Shown here in pieces: positions 11,219 to 23,878 of a DNA stretch of 64,000 nucleotides (its first letter is position 1; each line of letters starts with the position of its first letter). Source of the DNA: Acanthaster planci (Eukaryota; Echinodermata; Asteroidea; Valvatida; Acanthasteridae). A program made the position numbers and the translations under genes. The stretch is taken from the NCBI RefSeq assembly GCF_001949145.1, contig NW_019091454.1, forward strand, positions 786,992 to 850,991, read 5' to 3'. The notes beneath the pieces are model-generated. The model ran no database searches, was not told the origin of the DNA, and saw nothing but the letters and a program-made list of their open reading frames with translations.

Positions 11219-13103
11219 CAGGCTTGGGTGAATCCATGCTGGATTCAAGTAGAATTGATTCCAAATTGGGAATCGGAGTCACGATTCCACTTTTTTGAGG
11301 CGTCAAATCCACACCACCGCCGATTCCATAACCTTGAGATCCGATTTCAGGAAAAGTCCAGTGATTCCAAAAGACTGCCGTTTAAAACAATCTGTCGATT
11401 TTTGAAGAAAATGTGTGGTTTTATATCAAATAAAGGAACCTAAACCACATGGCTTTATTTGCATTGCCAAAAATTGAAGTTCATTATGCGACTTTGCAGA
11501 ATCATAGCAGCTCCGTGCACGGCGTGCTGTAATCTGACCCATTCGTCTGCAGCACACCAATGGCCCACTGTTGGCTTCCTGCCATTTGTGACTCCTTAAT
11601 ATGCTGGGCATTTGGGTGCTACATTTTGTGCGATGAAAACTACATCAGAGTTTTTCCCAGATGCCAAATTGCTCGCAATGAAAAATTTCTTGTCGCTGAT
11701 TACCCCGTATTTCTTATTGGAAACTCAACTGCAATATCTGAAGGATCGACACAAATTAGTAACTCATTGCTTGGAGTGTTAATGTCTTCCAAGAAAATCT
11801 TCTGCTGGACCAACATCATGGCTTAATCTTCAAGAATCAAAGCAAACTGTCGTGGAAAAAGTAGGCCTACATGTACTTCGTCACATATGACCAAAATTTG
11901 CTGAGAACTGAAAAAACCTAAACGATGCAGCCCTTTAGCCTGACATAAATTCTTCCTTTACCTTAAAAAACTTGAAATGCAAGTAATTGTCGAAGCATTT
12001 GAAATTCCCATGGTGCCAGCTTTTGAAAAATTCTTTAAATCCCACAAACCTTGGCAGTGTAATCTCCCATAAAATCAGCGATCCAAAGTTATTTAAAGTC
12101 AAACAGGGTTTGACAACTGAACCTAAACCATTCACAATAGAGAGAAGCTGGTGAGATCGGAAATGGCATCGGTCCAGGTGGAGATCGGTGTTCATGCATG
12201 TTTCTAATAGTCATGCATGCATCAACTGCTCTCCGTTGGTGCACGGACATGTGGTTTTGGGCCGGCTGCAAGTGTTTCATTGCGAATGCTTCGTTTTTGA
12301 GTCTGTGAGATATGCACCATAATAACTATCATTCACTCTGCCAAACACAAATCTTTGACTACTTTCCATCATTCATTTCTACCATGAAGGAAAGAAATTC
12401 TACTTAAACCTATTGAATGAATTGAAGGTCAAATGAGCAGTTCTTAAAGTTTTCCATCTCCACCTTGGAACAAGACTAACGGCCACATGTTGAAGCTGGT
12501 ATTCGGCACAAAGGAAGAATGTAGCTTTAGCCATGTTCACCAGTGATTGCACAAATAGACGCAAGGGGTGCGGTACGGCGCGCGATGTAGTCCAATTTTT
12601 GATGGAATTTACAATCAAAAGATCAAGAAAACTATAATAGGTCATCGTCGGTGGAATAATGTCACTTTTTGGGGGACTTTTAAGGAAATAAATATTTCTT
12701 CAGTAGGGTTTGGGCAGCATGAAAATAAAGGTACGTACATTAAGTTTCTTCCTTGTCAAATATGCATTTTAGAACTCATGGTCAATTCTATAAAAACTAA
12801 AAAAATTGAAAGCTGGTGGGCTACGTAGGTGGATAATCTTTTCCCATAAATGGTGTGCTTCTATGAAGTTAAAATTTTCAATTTAAAAATCTGTAATGAT
12901 AATAAATCTTTCATTTTTCAGATGCAATAAGAGGATAATTTTTAATGACAGGCACGACTTTTGAGGAAATAACTTACAAGTGCATTATGTATCATCTCGG
13001 GCATGCTCAACATGGCATTCGCACACATTATGTAAAAACTGGAATCATGATTCCTGGACAGAATTGGAATCGATTCCAAAAATGCTGGAATCGCCCAACA
13101 CCA
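11219..13103. mobile_element. hAT-like DNA transposon, non-autonomous or decayed
   Basis: The left end CAGGCTTGGGTGAATCC and the complement of the right end TGGTGTTGGGCGATTCC form an imperfect terminal inverted repeat that continues about 60 bp inward through GATTCCA-rich blocks. The element is flanked by an 8-bp duplication, GCGTGCAG at 11211-11218 and GCGCGCAG at 13104-13111, with one mismatch. An 8-bp duplication plus a TGTTGGGC-type end fits the hAT superfamily. The 1.9-kb interior has no intact frame and I could not place a BED finger or RNase-H-like transposase motif. Superfamily from ends only. Confidence 0.6.
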
Positions 13104-13111
13104 GCGCGCAG

Positions 13112-16100
13112 CCCTCTGTTAATAAGCATTTTTGGCAATTCCATTTGCGAGTACATGGGAGTTTGCGAGAAAAAATGAGAATACAGTAGTGTCCAGCCAG
13201 GAAACCTGTTGCTTCATTTGTGGGTCGAAATGGCTTGGTGTGTAGATAGTTGACGTTTTTCACTATCAATAAAGTTATGTTTCGGCAATGATCAACGATT
13301 TATTTGGATGCTAACTTAGTGTTTTTCATGACAATTGCAGGCCGCTTCTTTTTTAAGTGCAACTGACTGTTTTGGAATAACTGGATAAAGTTGAGACTTA
13401 CAGTTCTTCACGAAAAGGATTAAATATCCGTTTAATACTAACATTTTCACTGCCGGGCCAATCAAATTTTTAAAGTTTTATGCATTACTCACTCAGCGAT
13501 CCCATTAGTGTTTACATTTTTGCAAGACGAATGGTACGTCTGGTTCTCCAGTAAATGACTGACCAACATTCACTAGGTTTCCTTCAATGCAAAGTCTGGG
13601 TTCCCGATTTTGGTCACACGCATTTACGTGTATCTCTGATGTCATTTGATCAACATATTCTCTCTAATACTGGCCAATCAACCAATCACAGATAGTCTTT
13701 CACGAAACACATACGGCAGTTTTCTCGGTTAATCTCACAAAGTCTAAACTTGCTTTAAAGAAATATTTTAGGTGCACTTGACTGTTTCGCAATGACTTGA
13801 AAAGTAAAAACTGATTATTTGGCTGGATGTATGACATATCTATCTTTCTGCTGTCAAGAAAATTCTACCGGCCCAGATTTGGATTCACTAAAACCATTTT
13901 TTTTGGTACCCTCATTTTTACACACGAAAGCCTACGTTCAAAAGAGACTTGTATTTTTTACAAAGGACATGAGACTCGTATCTTAAGTGTTCATTTATGT
14001 AAAGATATTCCATTCTTAAAGGTAATACAAGGTGGTATACAATTTTGAAAAGTCCACTAAGCTAAAACTAAAATTTGTTCATCTGTCAGTGGGTACACGT
14101 ACGTAGGCATACATGTAGTGTCCAGTCCATCTACATGTACATTTCTTTTGATGCAGCTATTTGTGGTAACCAGGGACACAGTCTGCCTTGTAATTGACCA
14201 ACGTGTAGTATCTCCTGAAGCAGGGTGCTGGGACACATGGGTTTCTTCCATTCAATGCACAGGTGTTGAGCTTGGTGATGCTTGATGGCTGGGTTTGAAC
14301 AGACAACAAAGTCTGGTTTCAGTGGATGTCCAGCTGGTGTCAGGTCATTGTTGATGGCCAGGAAGTGATGTTCTGTCAGGCGGCAGGGGCGTCAGTTGGC
14401 CGATGCCCAGGTCTCCCACCTGGCCTTGTGTATCCCTCCAGTAGCCCATGAATGACCTCATAGTAGAATTTCTGTTATACATTAGATTGAATTATGCTCT
14501 AAAAACCCATAAGTGCCAGTCTGGAAAAAAAGCATCCTGACATGAGGTGTTTTGGTGCCTGACCTAGTGCATCACAATATCATTCGGCACAGTCTCAATG
14601 AACTGAGGTAAAACTGCGGCTGGGAGCGTATGTCCTTAACATATTGCAGTTACAAGCACATTGTGATGAAAGACTTTTTGGGGGGTCTTGTAGTCAGCAA
14701 ACAGTCTATGGTTTCGCAAGTAGTGTAAATAGGGCTAATGTCTCAGAGGGGGCACCTAGGGGTGCACACATTTTTGTCAAGTGGCACCAAAATAAAATAA
14801 GCTGCAGCTGCATAGGTATTCAAGCTCAACAGAATTTATTCACAGATTTCAAATGTGGCCATCCAGGGGGCACAGGCATTCACTGAGGGTGGGTGGCACG
14901 CGCAATCCCCAAGGCCAAGGTTGGAAAATTTTGTTTGGCCCATTTTTTACGCTGATTGAATGGGAGCAAATCTAAAAAACATTAAAACAGACAAATGATA
15001 AAAACTTGCATTAATCAATATAAAAATACCTACAGGCAACAGTACTTAAGAATATTGGACAATCCACACGACCATGTTCAAATTTGTTTGGTTATCACGA
15101 CATGAAACTGACAGACAATGTTCATATATCCTGTGGTAAGCATGCGTGATGCATTTAGAGGGGTGGGCGCTAAACCTTGTGCTGTGGCAGTAATTGTTGT
15201 GGAGCAGTACAACCTCAAGTTGAATTCATGAATACAGAAGATACATCAAGTTCTGTGAATTAACTTGCAAAGAACTTACAACATCAATTTTTTTCCTTAC
15301 AATGTGCTACTGTAGAGTTGCTTGCATGTACATTGCAGTTTTAATTGGAAAAATGGCACACTATGGGGAACTCGCCAAACAACAAAAACTCTAACTAAAC
15401 CAAGGATCTTTGAAGGAAAAGTCGCAGGAACTGAATTAATAAGGACTCATACACCAATATTTGACTGTTGAAAAAAGGACAAAAAAAATAATTTACTAAT
15501 AAAAAGTACTTAAAAAATAAAAAAAAACAAAAGGACCAAAGGACTTAAAAGAAATTAAACCAAAAGGCTAAAAACCAAACCCAAAACCCAACATAGTATG
15601 TAAAATGGACTGAATGAGTTTACACTCGGACTTCCATCACTGACTTCTAGCAGAATAGGGCTCAAACAGAAAACCACACTCCAGTTAGGAGGAATAATAC
15701 ATGTGAAGGTGATTGGTCTCTGCTGATCTGCTGAACTGAGTTCGGCCAGACCATGTGGCCAAGTTATATGGGTAGAAGCAAGGGACAAAGTAGCACACTA
15801 CTAGAAAAAAATCAAGAACTCTAAACTAAAAAAGCTAAACATTTTTAAAGGGGAACTACTTCTATGCAAAACATGTATTTAATAACATCATCATTTCTGG
15901 CTGTGGCAGTTATGGCACTATTTTCACACGGATGCATTGACTGGTTGCCGCAGTATCAATGTGCCTTCTTTGCCAGGCAATGCGGGGCATGGTGCAAACT
16001 AGTGCCATTTACTTGGATGCATTAAGCATCATTGAGCACGTGTTTTCACCACCGCAATAGTGAAAGGCAAAGGGAACTTGTGAAAGTAAGGAAGTTCCTT

Positions 16101-16484
16101 TCAAAAGTTCCAAATGTAAGTTGGCAAACATATTAATACAAGTGTTTAGATGTGAAAAAAGTTGTTGCAGGTGTTTTGTGAAGACAGAAAAGACAAGATT
16201 TTTGTCTGCAATTTTTAAATTTATGTTAATTTATTTTTTAACTTGCCAATGCAAATTTTATGGTTGTATCAACAAATTGGGATCAGTCAGGAAATCAGAA
16301 GCCTTAAAAATGCATTTAAATCCAGTTGGGATTGCCAAGAAGCTGTTTTGGTAAAGGAGTTTGACTGACACAAATGGGCATGTGTGATGGGTCTCATCAA
16401 TTTCAATACATATAAACTCAACCCAGACCACTACATTTTCAATGTGGTGCACTTCCCACTGACCCTGTGGGCAACCAAGAGCTT
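13112..16484. other. COG6 intron sequence, no gene
   Basis: No coding motif found. Two diverged copies of a short block (GTGCA(A/C)(C/T)TGACTGTTT with flanks) lie near 13360 and 13770. A run of A-rich low-complexity sequence lies at about 15470-15560. Nothing else recognised. Confidence 0.5.
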
Positions 16485-16488
16485 TTAA

Positions 16489-16701
16489 CCACTTGCTGCT
16501 GGGGAGCCCGGTTTCATGCACATACTGTAGGACAAAGGAGCTTGGCCTTGTAACAAAAGACGGTACTTGGAATAAAGGACTGAGCTGCTGGGAATTGCCA
16601 ACTTTTCAAACAATTTTTGGAAAGAAATTTGAAAACGGAAAATCTTGAAAATCCCCTGGTTTTATGTCATACAACTTCAAATTCCACCTGGCAGCAAGTG
16701 G
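16489..16701. mobile_element. TTAA-flanked MITE (piggyBac-like), short copy
   Basis: Begins CCACTTGCTGC and ends with its exact 11-base complement, giving a terminal inverted repeat. It is flanked on both sides by TTAA (16485-16488 and 16702-16705). The internal phrase TTGTAACAAAAGAC...GAGCTGCTGGGAATT is shared with the copies at 16901-17520 (reverse), 49315-49904 and about 62100-62263 (reverse). TTAA duplications with CC-starting ends fit piggyBac-type elements. There is no coding capacity. At 213 bp it looks like an internally deleted copy. Confidence 0.65.
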
Positions 16702-16900
16702 TTAAGTTAATTTTGACCCTTGTGATTCAGCTACAGTAAATGTCTATTGTAATCCTGGCCTTGACCATGCCAAGGCATTGGACTTGTTAATAGTGTTTAC
16801 AGTCACTCTGCTGGTGATAAACAACTAAACTTTTGCCTAATTAGTGGCACATTGCCTGCATATCCAATATAATCTGTAATGTCATAACTCTCACCCTTAA

Positions 16901-17520
16901 CCATTTCATGCTGGGTTGAGTTACCGGCATGCATGACCTGATGCCGGGTGGTTTTTCATGATTTTCTGGTTTCAAAATTCTTCAAAAATTCATATTTTCA
17001 TTTACTGGATGTATACACCCAAACGAATGACTGTCTTGTGACAAGTCTAATCTGACAGGCAACCTCCATTGCTGCGTAATTATTGCAGCCACGCCTGCTG
17101 CTTAGTAAAGAGCCCCCATTGTGCGGTGTTGCTTAATTTCCTCTTTGTTCTGGAAATTTGTCCGGTGCGTTGCTGGATGGTGGTGTTGTCTTTAGTAATG
17201 CGGCCAGGTTCCACAAATGCACAGTGGTATTGTATCACCCGTCGCTGGAGTGCTTTTGTCCCCACTGATTATCCGCAAGCACTGGCAGTGGCAAACAATG
17301 GTACTATTTCAAAACAATGACAGATTACCTCCGCTAATGCCAGCACTCTGCACTGACTGCATATGAACCTTTATCGGCAAGTCCCAGCAGCTCAGTCTTT
17401 TGTTGCCAGTTTGGTCACCCTGGCCATGAATAAACGCCCAGTTCCAAAGTTTGATTTCGGGCACCCCAGCCATAAATATAGGCCAAGGTCTCTGGTATTG
17501 GGAACCCCAGCAACAAGTGG
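16901..17520. mobile_element. TTAA-flanked MITE (piggyBac-like), near full-length copy
   Basis: Starts CCATTTCATGC after TTAA (16897-16900) and ends CAAGTGG before ATAA, a mutated TTAA. It is the reverse-oriented homologue of 49315-49904. Shared blocks include the TTCATTTACT, ACACCCAAACGAATGACTGTC and AATCTGACAGGCAAC series near one end, and ACAAAAGACTGAGCTGCTGGG near the other. The length (620 bp) is close to that of the other copy (590 bp). Open frames inside on the minus strand are not conserved and look fortuitous. Confidence 0.65.
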
Positions 17521-17683
17521 ATAATAGTGATGTAGCCCTCTGCATGTATGCACATTGGTCTTTCAACCTGTGTGTGACACATAACATGCGCATGCATGAT
17601 AATACAGGGGTTTGTATTGGTGGACTTAACATAATATGGGGTTAGTACATGTCCATGTATGCTGTTCTGTGGTTTGCACGTGT

Positions 17684-18300
17684 GGGGTGCGTATTGTAAG
17701 TCCGACACCTCATAGGTCCGATGCCTGAAAGGTCTGACGCCTCATAAATCCAACATTGGACCAACTAGGTGTTTGACTTAATAATGAGGTGTCAGTGTGA
17801 TTGACTGTGAAACATGGAGGAGTGCGGGCCCGCGCGACGCGTCGCCCGCGAGGGAGATTCAACTTCGTTCCCAACTCGTGCCCACGGTACTGGCCCTGTT
17901 AGGAAAACTAAATCAAGCAGACTACCTGCACAGTTCGTACACTGGTCCAGTATTTGTTTAATCCAAAACACCACTACATGTATGTGTAAGAATGATGTGC
18001 GATACTTCGCTAAATATAAAAAGCATTTTTTCGACTGTAATACCTTTGAAATCTTAAAAATTTTCATAAATAGTACACCATACTTGCACCGGGAACCAGT
18101 CTTGTTCCTAGCGCTGTCTTTGTACGCTCGTAACAAGCGTCAAATCAAGCGTCAAACTTTCGAGGCATTGGATTTTTTGAGGCGTTAGATCGATGCCATG
18201 GGGGAAAAAACGAAACTTTTAAACGCTTCTTTTGGACTTATGAGGTGTCGGAATTATGAAGTGTCAGAATTATGAGGCATCAGACTTACGGGCTGACCCC
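17684..18300. mobile_element. 617-bp element with terminal repeats built of short subrepeats
   Basis: The left end GGGGTGCGTATTGTAAGTCC and the complement of the right end (GGGGTCAGCCCGTAAGTC) are inverted. Both continue as tandem variants of a CATAAGTCCGACACCT-like ~18-bp unit for about 75 bp. An 8-bp duplication, GCACGTGT (17676-17683) and GCATGTGT (18301-18308), flanks it with one mismatch. This supports a DNA transposon or MITE, perhaps hAT-like by duplication length. The internal frames (17814-18188 plus, 17792-18136 minus) have no recognised domain. Confidence 0.6.
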
Positions 18301-18308
18301 GCATGTGT

Positions 18309-19154
18309 GTAGGTCCAATTGTCTCTCATGGATAAAAAGCCACAGAAACTGAGCAGTGCAGTCTTCAAAAATTCTTTGTCATTGAAAATTATTTTGCAAT
18401 TGTTTTTTCCCTGTACTGCATTTTACATATTTTGGGAAAATCTTTTTAAAAATTGCCCCGACACATTTTTTGAGTGAAGTGAATCAAAAAAGCCATAGTA
18501 TGAATACACCACCGATTATCACTGGTTTTCTGTTACAAAATATGCTTCGTAATTTTTGTGATGCTCTGACCCTGAAAAGTTAAGTGATTGTTAAAATTTC
18601 TATTTTTGTTCTGCCCTTAAAACTTCAATGCTACTTTAATTAAACATCATTGGCAATTTGCAAACTCAATGCAGTGGTCAGGCCAATGAGACTGTACATG
18701 TACATGATGCATGCATTTTGGAAATATTATAAAAAATTGAGTCCAAGGCCAAAACTATGCATGATGTTTATTGAAGCACAATACACTGTATGTACTTGTA
18801 TTTGATGTGGCAATTTGAATTGTCACATGGTGACATGGGTGAATTTCAGTAGATATCTGTTTCTTGTGTGTCAGTGTTCAAGCAGTCAGTTGCCAATTTT
18901 GCCACAAAGGCAAAGAGTTTAACTTCAGCAATTTGAGTCATCTTGGGGAGTCAGCAAAGAAGTTTTGCACATGCGTTTAGCAGAAAAAGTAAGGTGACTC
19001 CAAAAAAAGTGAATTAAGCTGAGGCCTTGGCCAGTACTTAAGATTTCCATGTTTGTAGCAGGTACTATATAATCACACTACGCATCACATACTCTTTGAG
19101 TTGATTATTATTTTTTGATGGGTATTTTTCTTTCAAATGAATTTTAATTCTCAG
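18309..19154. other. COG6 intron sequence
   Basis: AT-rich, with no recognised element. It ends in the acceptor of the exon at 19155. Confidence 0.5.
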
Positions 19155-19213
19155 GCCGCACGTGAACAGACATCAGATTTGATCAGCAAGACAACAGATC
19201 TTCACAAAGAGCG
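19155..19213 (+). CDS. COG6: COG6 exon
   Basis: A 59-nt exon, starting in phase 0 and ending two bases into a codon. The acceptor TTCTCAG ends at 19154 and the donor GTGAGT starts at 19214. It encodes AAREQTSDLISKTTDLHKE plus two bases of an Arg codon completed by the next exon. This follows directly on the previous exon, as in human COG6, where the residues are AAKEQTQDLIVKTTKL. The region is predicted coiled coil, used in packing with other COG subunits. The preceding intron is 11.2 kb and full of transposons. Confidence 0.93.
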
Positions 19214-19619
19214 GTGAGTATGGTAAATGCCAGTCATTGTGTTGGCTAAATATTGAAATGATTGGAAGCCTTTGTACAACTCAGCATAAACCAAGGTCAC
19301 GTTTCAGTGATTGTCAAGATGGCAACTGAAGGGCCTTACAGGGTCTGTGCTTTCTATGCCTCAGTTATTTTAGTTGTATGTATCACCAGTCAAATAGAAG
19401 AGAAAATGTTGCTGTTCATTGCCTAGGTGTTGGACTGGTTCATTTGTTCATGAATGTGACCCCCCAACCAAAGATTAGAGCACCCAATCAACCAATCAAA
19501 CAATAAAGGTTTATTGAAATATCCACCTTTAGTGACACAAGGCCAAATTGTGGTTGAATTTCTGACAAACGTAAAAAAAATAAAGTTTTTACCATTGAAA
19601 TAAATGGAAAAACCTTCTT

Positions 19620-20000
19620 AATAAAATTGTATATAAATATATATGCATGACAAGTATCTGTGGATGGCCTTGGTAAGGGTGTGTGTAAAATGCTTACACT
19701 GGACATTGGCATCAGAATGTTGGATTAGTTCAGATCAGTTGCGGTCCGCCAGCTAATTGTCAAAAGCTCTCATTGTACTATCAAGCATACATGTATGTTG
19801 ACCATACTGATAGTTGGTCTGGTTGGATTTCATTGTGCACTCCAACTTGGGTGACCAGTAAAGGGCATTGTCATCAGACAAACCAGCAGGAGATTTCATT
19901 TGTACACCATTATACCAAAAACTCATATTAGTAATTATCTTATCTAAGGTGTTTGCCCCTCTAGTAGGAAGGTCAGCAATTTGACCATACATCTAATCAT
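19620..20000 (-). pseudogene. LINE endonuclease-domain fragment
   Basis: Minus-strand reading from 19992 gives LPTRGANTLDKIITNM and then SPAGLSDDNALYWSPK. This corresponds to the (P)TRGxxxLDLIxTN and LGxSDHxxI blocks at the end of the apurinic-type endonuclease of CR1/Rex-type non-LTR retrotransposons. Beyond a stop it continues weakly as HFTHTLTKAIHRYL, the linker to the reverse transcriptase. The catalytic His of the SDH motif is replaced by Asp. The fragment ends abruptly at about 20000. Confidence 0.6.
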
Positions 20001-20025
20001 CCATCCCCCATAATGCAAAAATCAG

Positions 20026-20690
20026 CATGTTATAATGGCACAGCCCTGTCTCTGACCGCTCAGCCAGCATTTTCTTCCGATGAGGACAAAGTTGACTCAA
20101 TTAGTACCCTCTCTCCATCTGAGGGCCGCCTCTGTCTTCTTCAGCGGGACATGATTCAAGTGCTCGGCCTGCCATCAGCCGCCCCCCCAGAAGAGGACAC
20201 TAGCCACAGCTCGTTCAAATACCACATGGCTTGAATGGAATCTCCCAGACCAATTTTTCCTGAACTCCCGCTCGATCGGTCATGCATGGAGATTTCCAAG
20301 TGCCTTGTCAAGGCCAAGCAATGACGTGCACTTGCCAACCGAACCGGTGTTCTATTATTTGCCAGCAGAAGATTTCCAGAATTTCCTGTCGGTCCCGGAC
20401 CTTCCAGATGCAGCCAAAGACAAAACTTCTGCTGATTTGGGAAAACTGTCTGCTATTAAAGACGCCTTTCCAGGATTACGACAAATCCTTGCTAGAATCC
20501 ACACTCGCAAAACTCAACAAAACCTCCCACTTTGGGCTGCAGTGTACTGCCTTCCTACTCCTCTTATTGGAGTTCATCCCATCCAAATTTTCTGGTTCTA
20601 CAATTCTGGACAAATCTCGTTGGAACATGTCTCCCCTCACCCCCTGTCAATGTTGCTTCTCATTGGGTAAGCTGGGCTAAATGACCGCAA
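20026..20690 (+). pseudogene. Possible DIRS gag fragment
   Basis: Frame 20013-20234 (FSSDEDKVDSIST, LCLLQRDMIQVLGLP) and overlapping frame 20305-20670 (FQNFLSVPDLPDAAKDKTSAD) have a codon-like, GC-richer composition. They resemble the LxLPxxPPP segment and later helical part of DIRS1 gag proteins. Similarity is by eye only and gag is poorly conserved. No RT follows directly; unrelated LINE sequence does. Confidence 0.35.
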
Positions 20691-21179
20691 TATTGAATGG
20701 GGGAGAGGGGATCTTTTCACCACGCTTCCCACAAGGTGTTCCAACTATTTTGTCCAGGATTATCTGAGTTTTAGTGGAAAGTGGGTGTCATGAGTGTGGG
20801 TCTGTGTTACCTTGTAGGGTGGGGCTTGCCGCGTTGCTGTTTTGGGCACTGCTGTGTGCTATAAACATTAGATGGTTATGGAATGGAATAAATAATGACT
20901 ACTATTGGCAAGGTGTGGTAGTATGCCCTGTCAAGAGCATAATACCCCCACCAAAAAAAAGAAAGTACAAGTAAATGCATAGTTATTTAATATTTAGTTA
21001 TACAACAGCTATGGGTTATGATCACCCATTGGAACGGGATTGTTTAAGTGGAAGGGTTCATAGTAAATTTGCATGGATGGGATTACTGCTCGCAGGTATC
21101 AGCAACAAGAGTTAACTTGGCAATTGGAAATGGGATAAATTGGGTGCATTTTGAACTGTGCACCATACAATCTCAGCAC

Positions 21180-22420
21180 ACATCTCTCTCAAATGAAGTT
21201 TTTTATTCGCTCTGAAGGGTTATATGGCTACATGAGGAGTACACACTTCTCCCTGAGCTCTTGAAGCATAAACATATTCATCTGCCCCAAGAACAGCTCA
21301 ATTTAAATCCTCATGGCTGGCTGATTCCTTAAATTGCTGACTTCCTCACTGGCCGCACCCAATGTGTGTGATATCGTGGTTGCTTGTCCGATTGCTCCCC
21401 AGTTACAGTGGGAGTTCCTCAGGGAACATGGTTCTTGTTCTTATGATGCTCTCGCCTCTGTAGGACCTCAGTGTTGGAAGTACTGTATGTCGACGACATG
21501 ACAATCGCTGAGTCAACACAGCGGGGCACTGAAGCCCACACCACACTTAATACGTTATTATAATATGGTGTACAGAAAACAACATGTGTCTTTATATTAA
21601 CAAATGCCATGCTATGAGAGTTTATTTTGGTAAAAATATTCTTCAGCCACTCCATCTGACTATTGACGACCAGGTATTACAGCAAATTGACTCTGTGAGA
21701 GTTTTGAGTGTTCTTATTCAGTCTAACCTTAAATGGAAAAACATATCCAATAAATTGTTTAAAAAGCGAATATCAGAGTTGCGTATGTTACGTCAACTGA
21801 TTCCGTTCAACCTGCCTAGGTGTGATCTCATTACAGTATACATCTATACGGAACATTCGGCCACTTCTTGAGTATGCTACCCCTGCTTGGCATCCAGTTC
21901 TTACTCGAAGCCAAAGTCACCAAATTGAGAGGGTTCAGAAACAAGTGTTACGTTTAATTTTAGGCATCCAGTATCAAACATACAAAATTGCTCTAACCCT
22001 TGTTCAACTTGAAACACTCTGTGATAGAATAATTAAACTTTGCCTAAAGTTCACTCAGTCACTTGCGAAATCTCCTCAGTTTTGTCACTGGTTGCCACTA
22101 AATAATGCCACATCTGGGAAGTTAAGAAATCGTAACCCGTTTAAGGAAATCATGTGTAAACCTGAGCAGTTTAAAAATAGCCTGATTCTTTTCTTTACCA
22201 GGCTTTTGAACACACGTAATTAAATCCATCTGGCCTTAGACCTTGTTAGCTGATAATAATTACCACAGAGGTTTGTTTTTTTATTTGTCTTTGTATTTCT
22301 GTTTGTTTTTTTAATTTAAATATTATATTGTTTCTTGTCTTTAATATTATCCTTGTGAAATCATGTGCAATTCAGCCTGTTTGGCTGCAATGATGATTGA
22401 ATTAAACACCATAATAATAA
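21180..22420 (+). mobile_element. LINE (CR1/Rex-like) reverse transcriptase 3' part and tail
   Basis: Reading frames change several times: ADFLTGRTQCV (about 21335-21365), VGVPQGT (about 21410), VYFGKNI and LKWKNISNKL (frame 21584-21871), then frame 21822-22223 with IRPLLEYATPAWHP, IERVQKQVLRLILG and CDRIIKLCLKFTQSL. This is the thumb/C-terminal part of a non-LTR RT, ending FFTRLLNTRN. The catalytic FADD motif is destroyed. The 3' end terminates in an (ATA)n microsatellite at about 22405-22420, typical of these LINEs. Confidence 0.75.
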
Positions 22421-23878
22421 TTTTGTTTTGTTTTTATTTTATTATTTTTATTTATTTTTGATAATTTTACTTGTGTATATTGAATTATAGCGTATGATTT
22501 TCATAATTTTAACCTGTTCATATTTATATGCAAATTGTCACTTTTGTGTTTTAGTTGTCTAGGTATTTCCTTTTTGAAATTTGCATTTAGCCAAATTATT
22601 AAGGGAATAAATATGTGCTAAGTATGTGTTTTAAAAGTGCATTTACATGTAAAACTAGTCGAGGAGAATGGACGTGACTAATGCTCGAGCCGCAGGCAAG
22701 GGCATTATCAGCATTCATTCTCCTTAACAAGGAAACGGGCCAAAAGAAGTCAGCATACGATGGATTTCCAACGATTTTGTTCTAAAACTTTACTTCATTT
22801 TCCCAAACACCCCTGTCTATTTTCTGGTATATTCCTTTTGAAGATTGTCCAGTGGAATACCTTTCAATGAACTTGGGGCACGCTTGGCGTGTCGCGTGCA
22901 CACAGACTCCTGACCAATCAGACCCGATTTAACAGTCTTGTATCCATATACCAGCGTGTAATTTATTTAGCGGGCATTATCACTTCTAAGCGGGTATTAT
23001 CAAACATACACGATCATGTGACGCGTTTCGACCAACAGGAATAGAAAACTGTCCCAGGTATTTATGAATTATGGTTGAATCTCAGTTTAAACTCTTCTTC
23101 TGATAACCAATTCTTTAAAATAACTTTGACGATAATTCATGGATAATTTATGGAACAGGTTTAATAATTTTAAACCTTATGTGCGATATTTCTGACATGA
23201 TATTCCAAATGCATGAATTTTCCAAACTAAATAATCTCCTATGATGACCGAGGGAGTTTGATGAGTAAGCATGTGTAATTCCAAAGTTGTAAATGTGGTC
23301 TTCATCTGAAGAGACCGTGAACTGTGGTGCCCAAATTAGCTGCTTGACAAACTTGCTTGTTGGTGGTGTAAAAAGTTCCCACTCCCATACAGTCATATCA
23401 ATAGCATTTGATGTGAATTTATTTCATTTCTGCAGCTAACATATAGATCCATTTGGACTTGAGAGGAAGTGAAGACAGTTTGTGCACACTGTGACCCACT
23501 GTTGGTGCCGACTGCATGTGTCTGTGTGTGACTTTATAAGCATGCATGAACTGTGCATGTGAATGTAAAAAATAGTTGTGCACCCAGCTGAAAAGTTACT
23601 CATCAAAATTGCCAGGGCCAGGAGTAAAGCTTTTATGTACATGCGGATGTGCATAGCTAAGCAACGCTGGACAAAGGACGGAATTCATCCCTCATGGCTC
23701 AAAGCATAGTAAAGACTGTTTTCCTCTTGTGCAATATGGACAGTAGCGAGGGAGGGACTTTCAGTCTGAGAAACAACTCAAAAGTTGGAGATTCTGTTTC
23801 GTCATTTCTCCTTAACGCAAATGCACTGATACGGTGCTGAGTTTTTATAATTATTTGTTGGTTTGTTGTATTTTCTAG
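22421..23878. other. COG6 intron sequence
   Basis: AT-rich at first, then a segment at about 22660-23050 with repeated GGGCATTATCA / GCGGGTATTATCA words that may be an unrecognised MITE. No coding motif. Confidence 0.4.

Noticed and set aside
17792-18188. Overlapping 114- and 124-residue ORFs on both strands
   Set aside because: They lie inside the 617-bp inverted-repeat element and match nothing I recognise.
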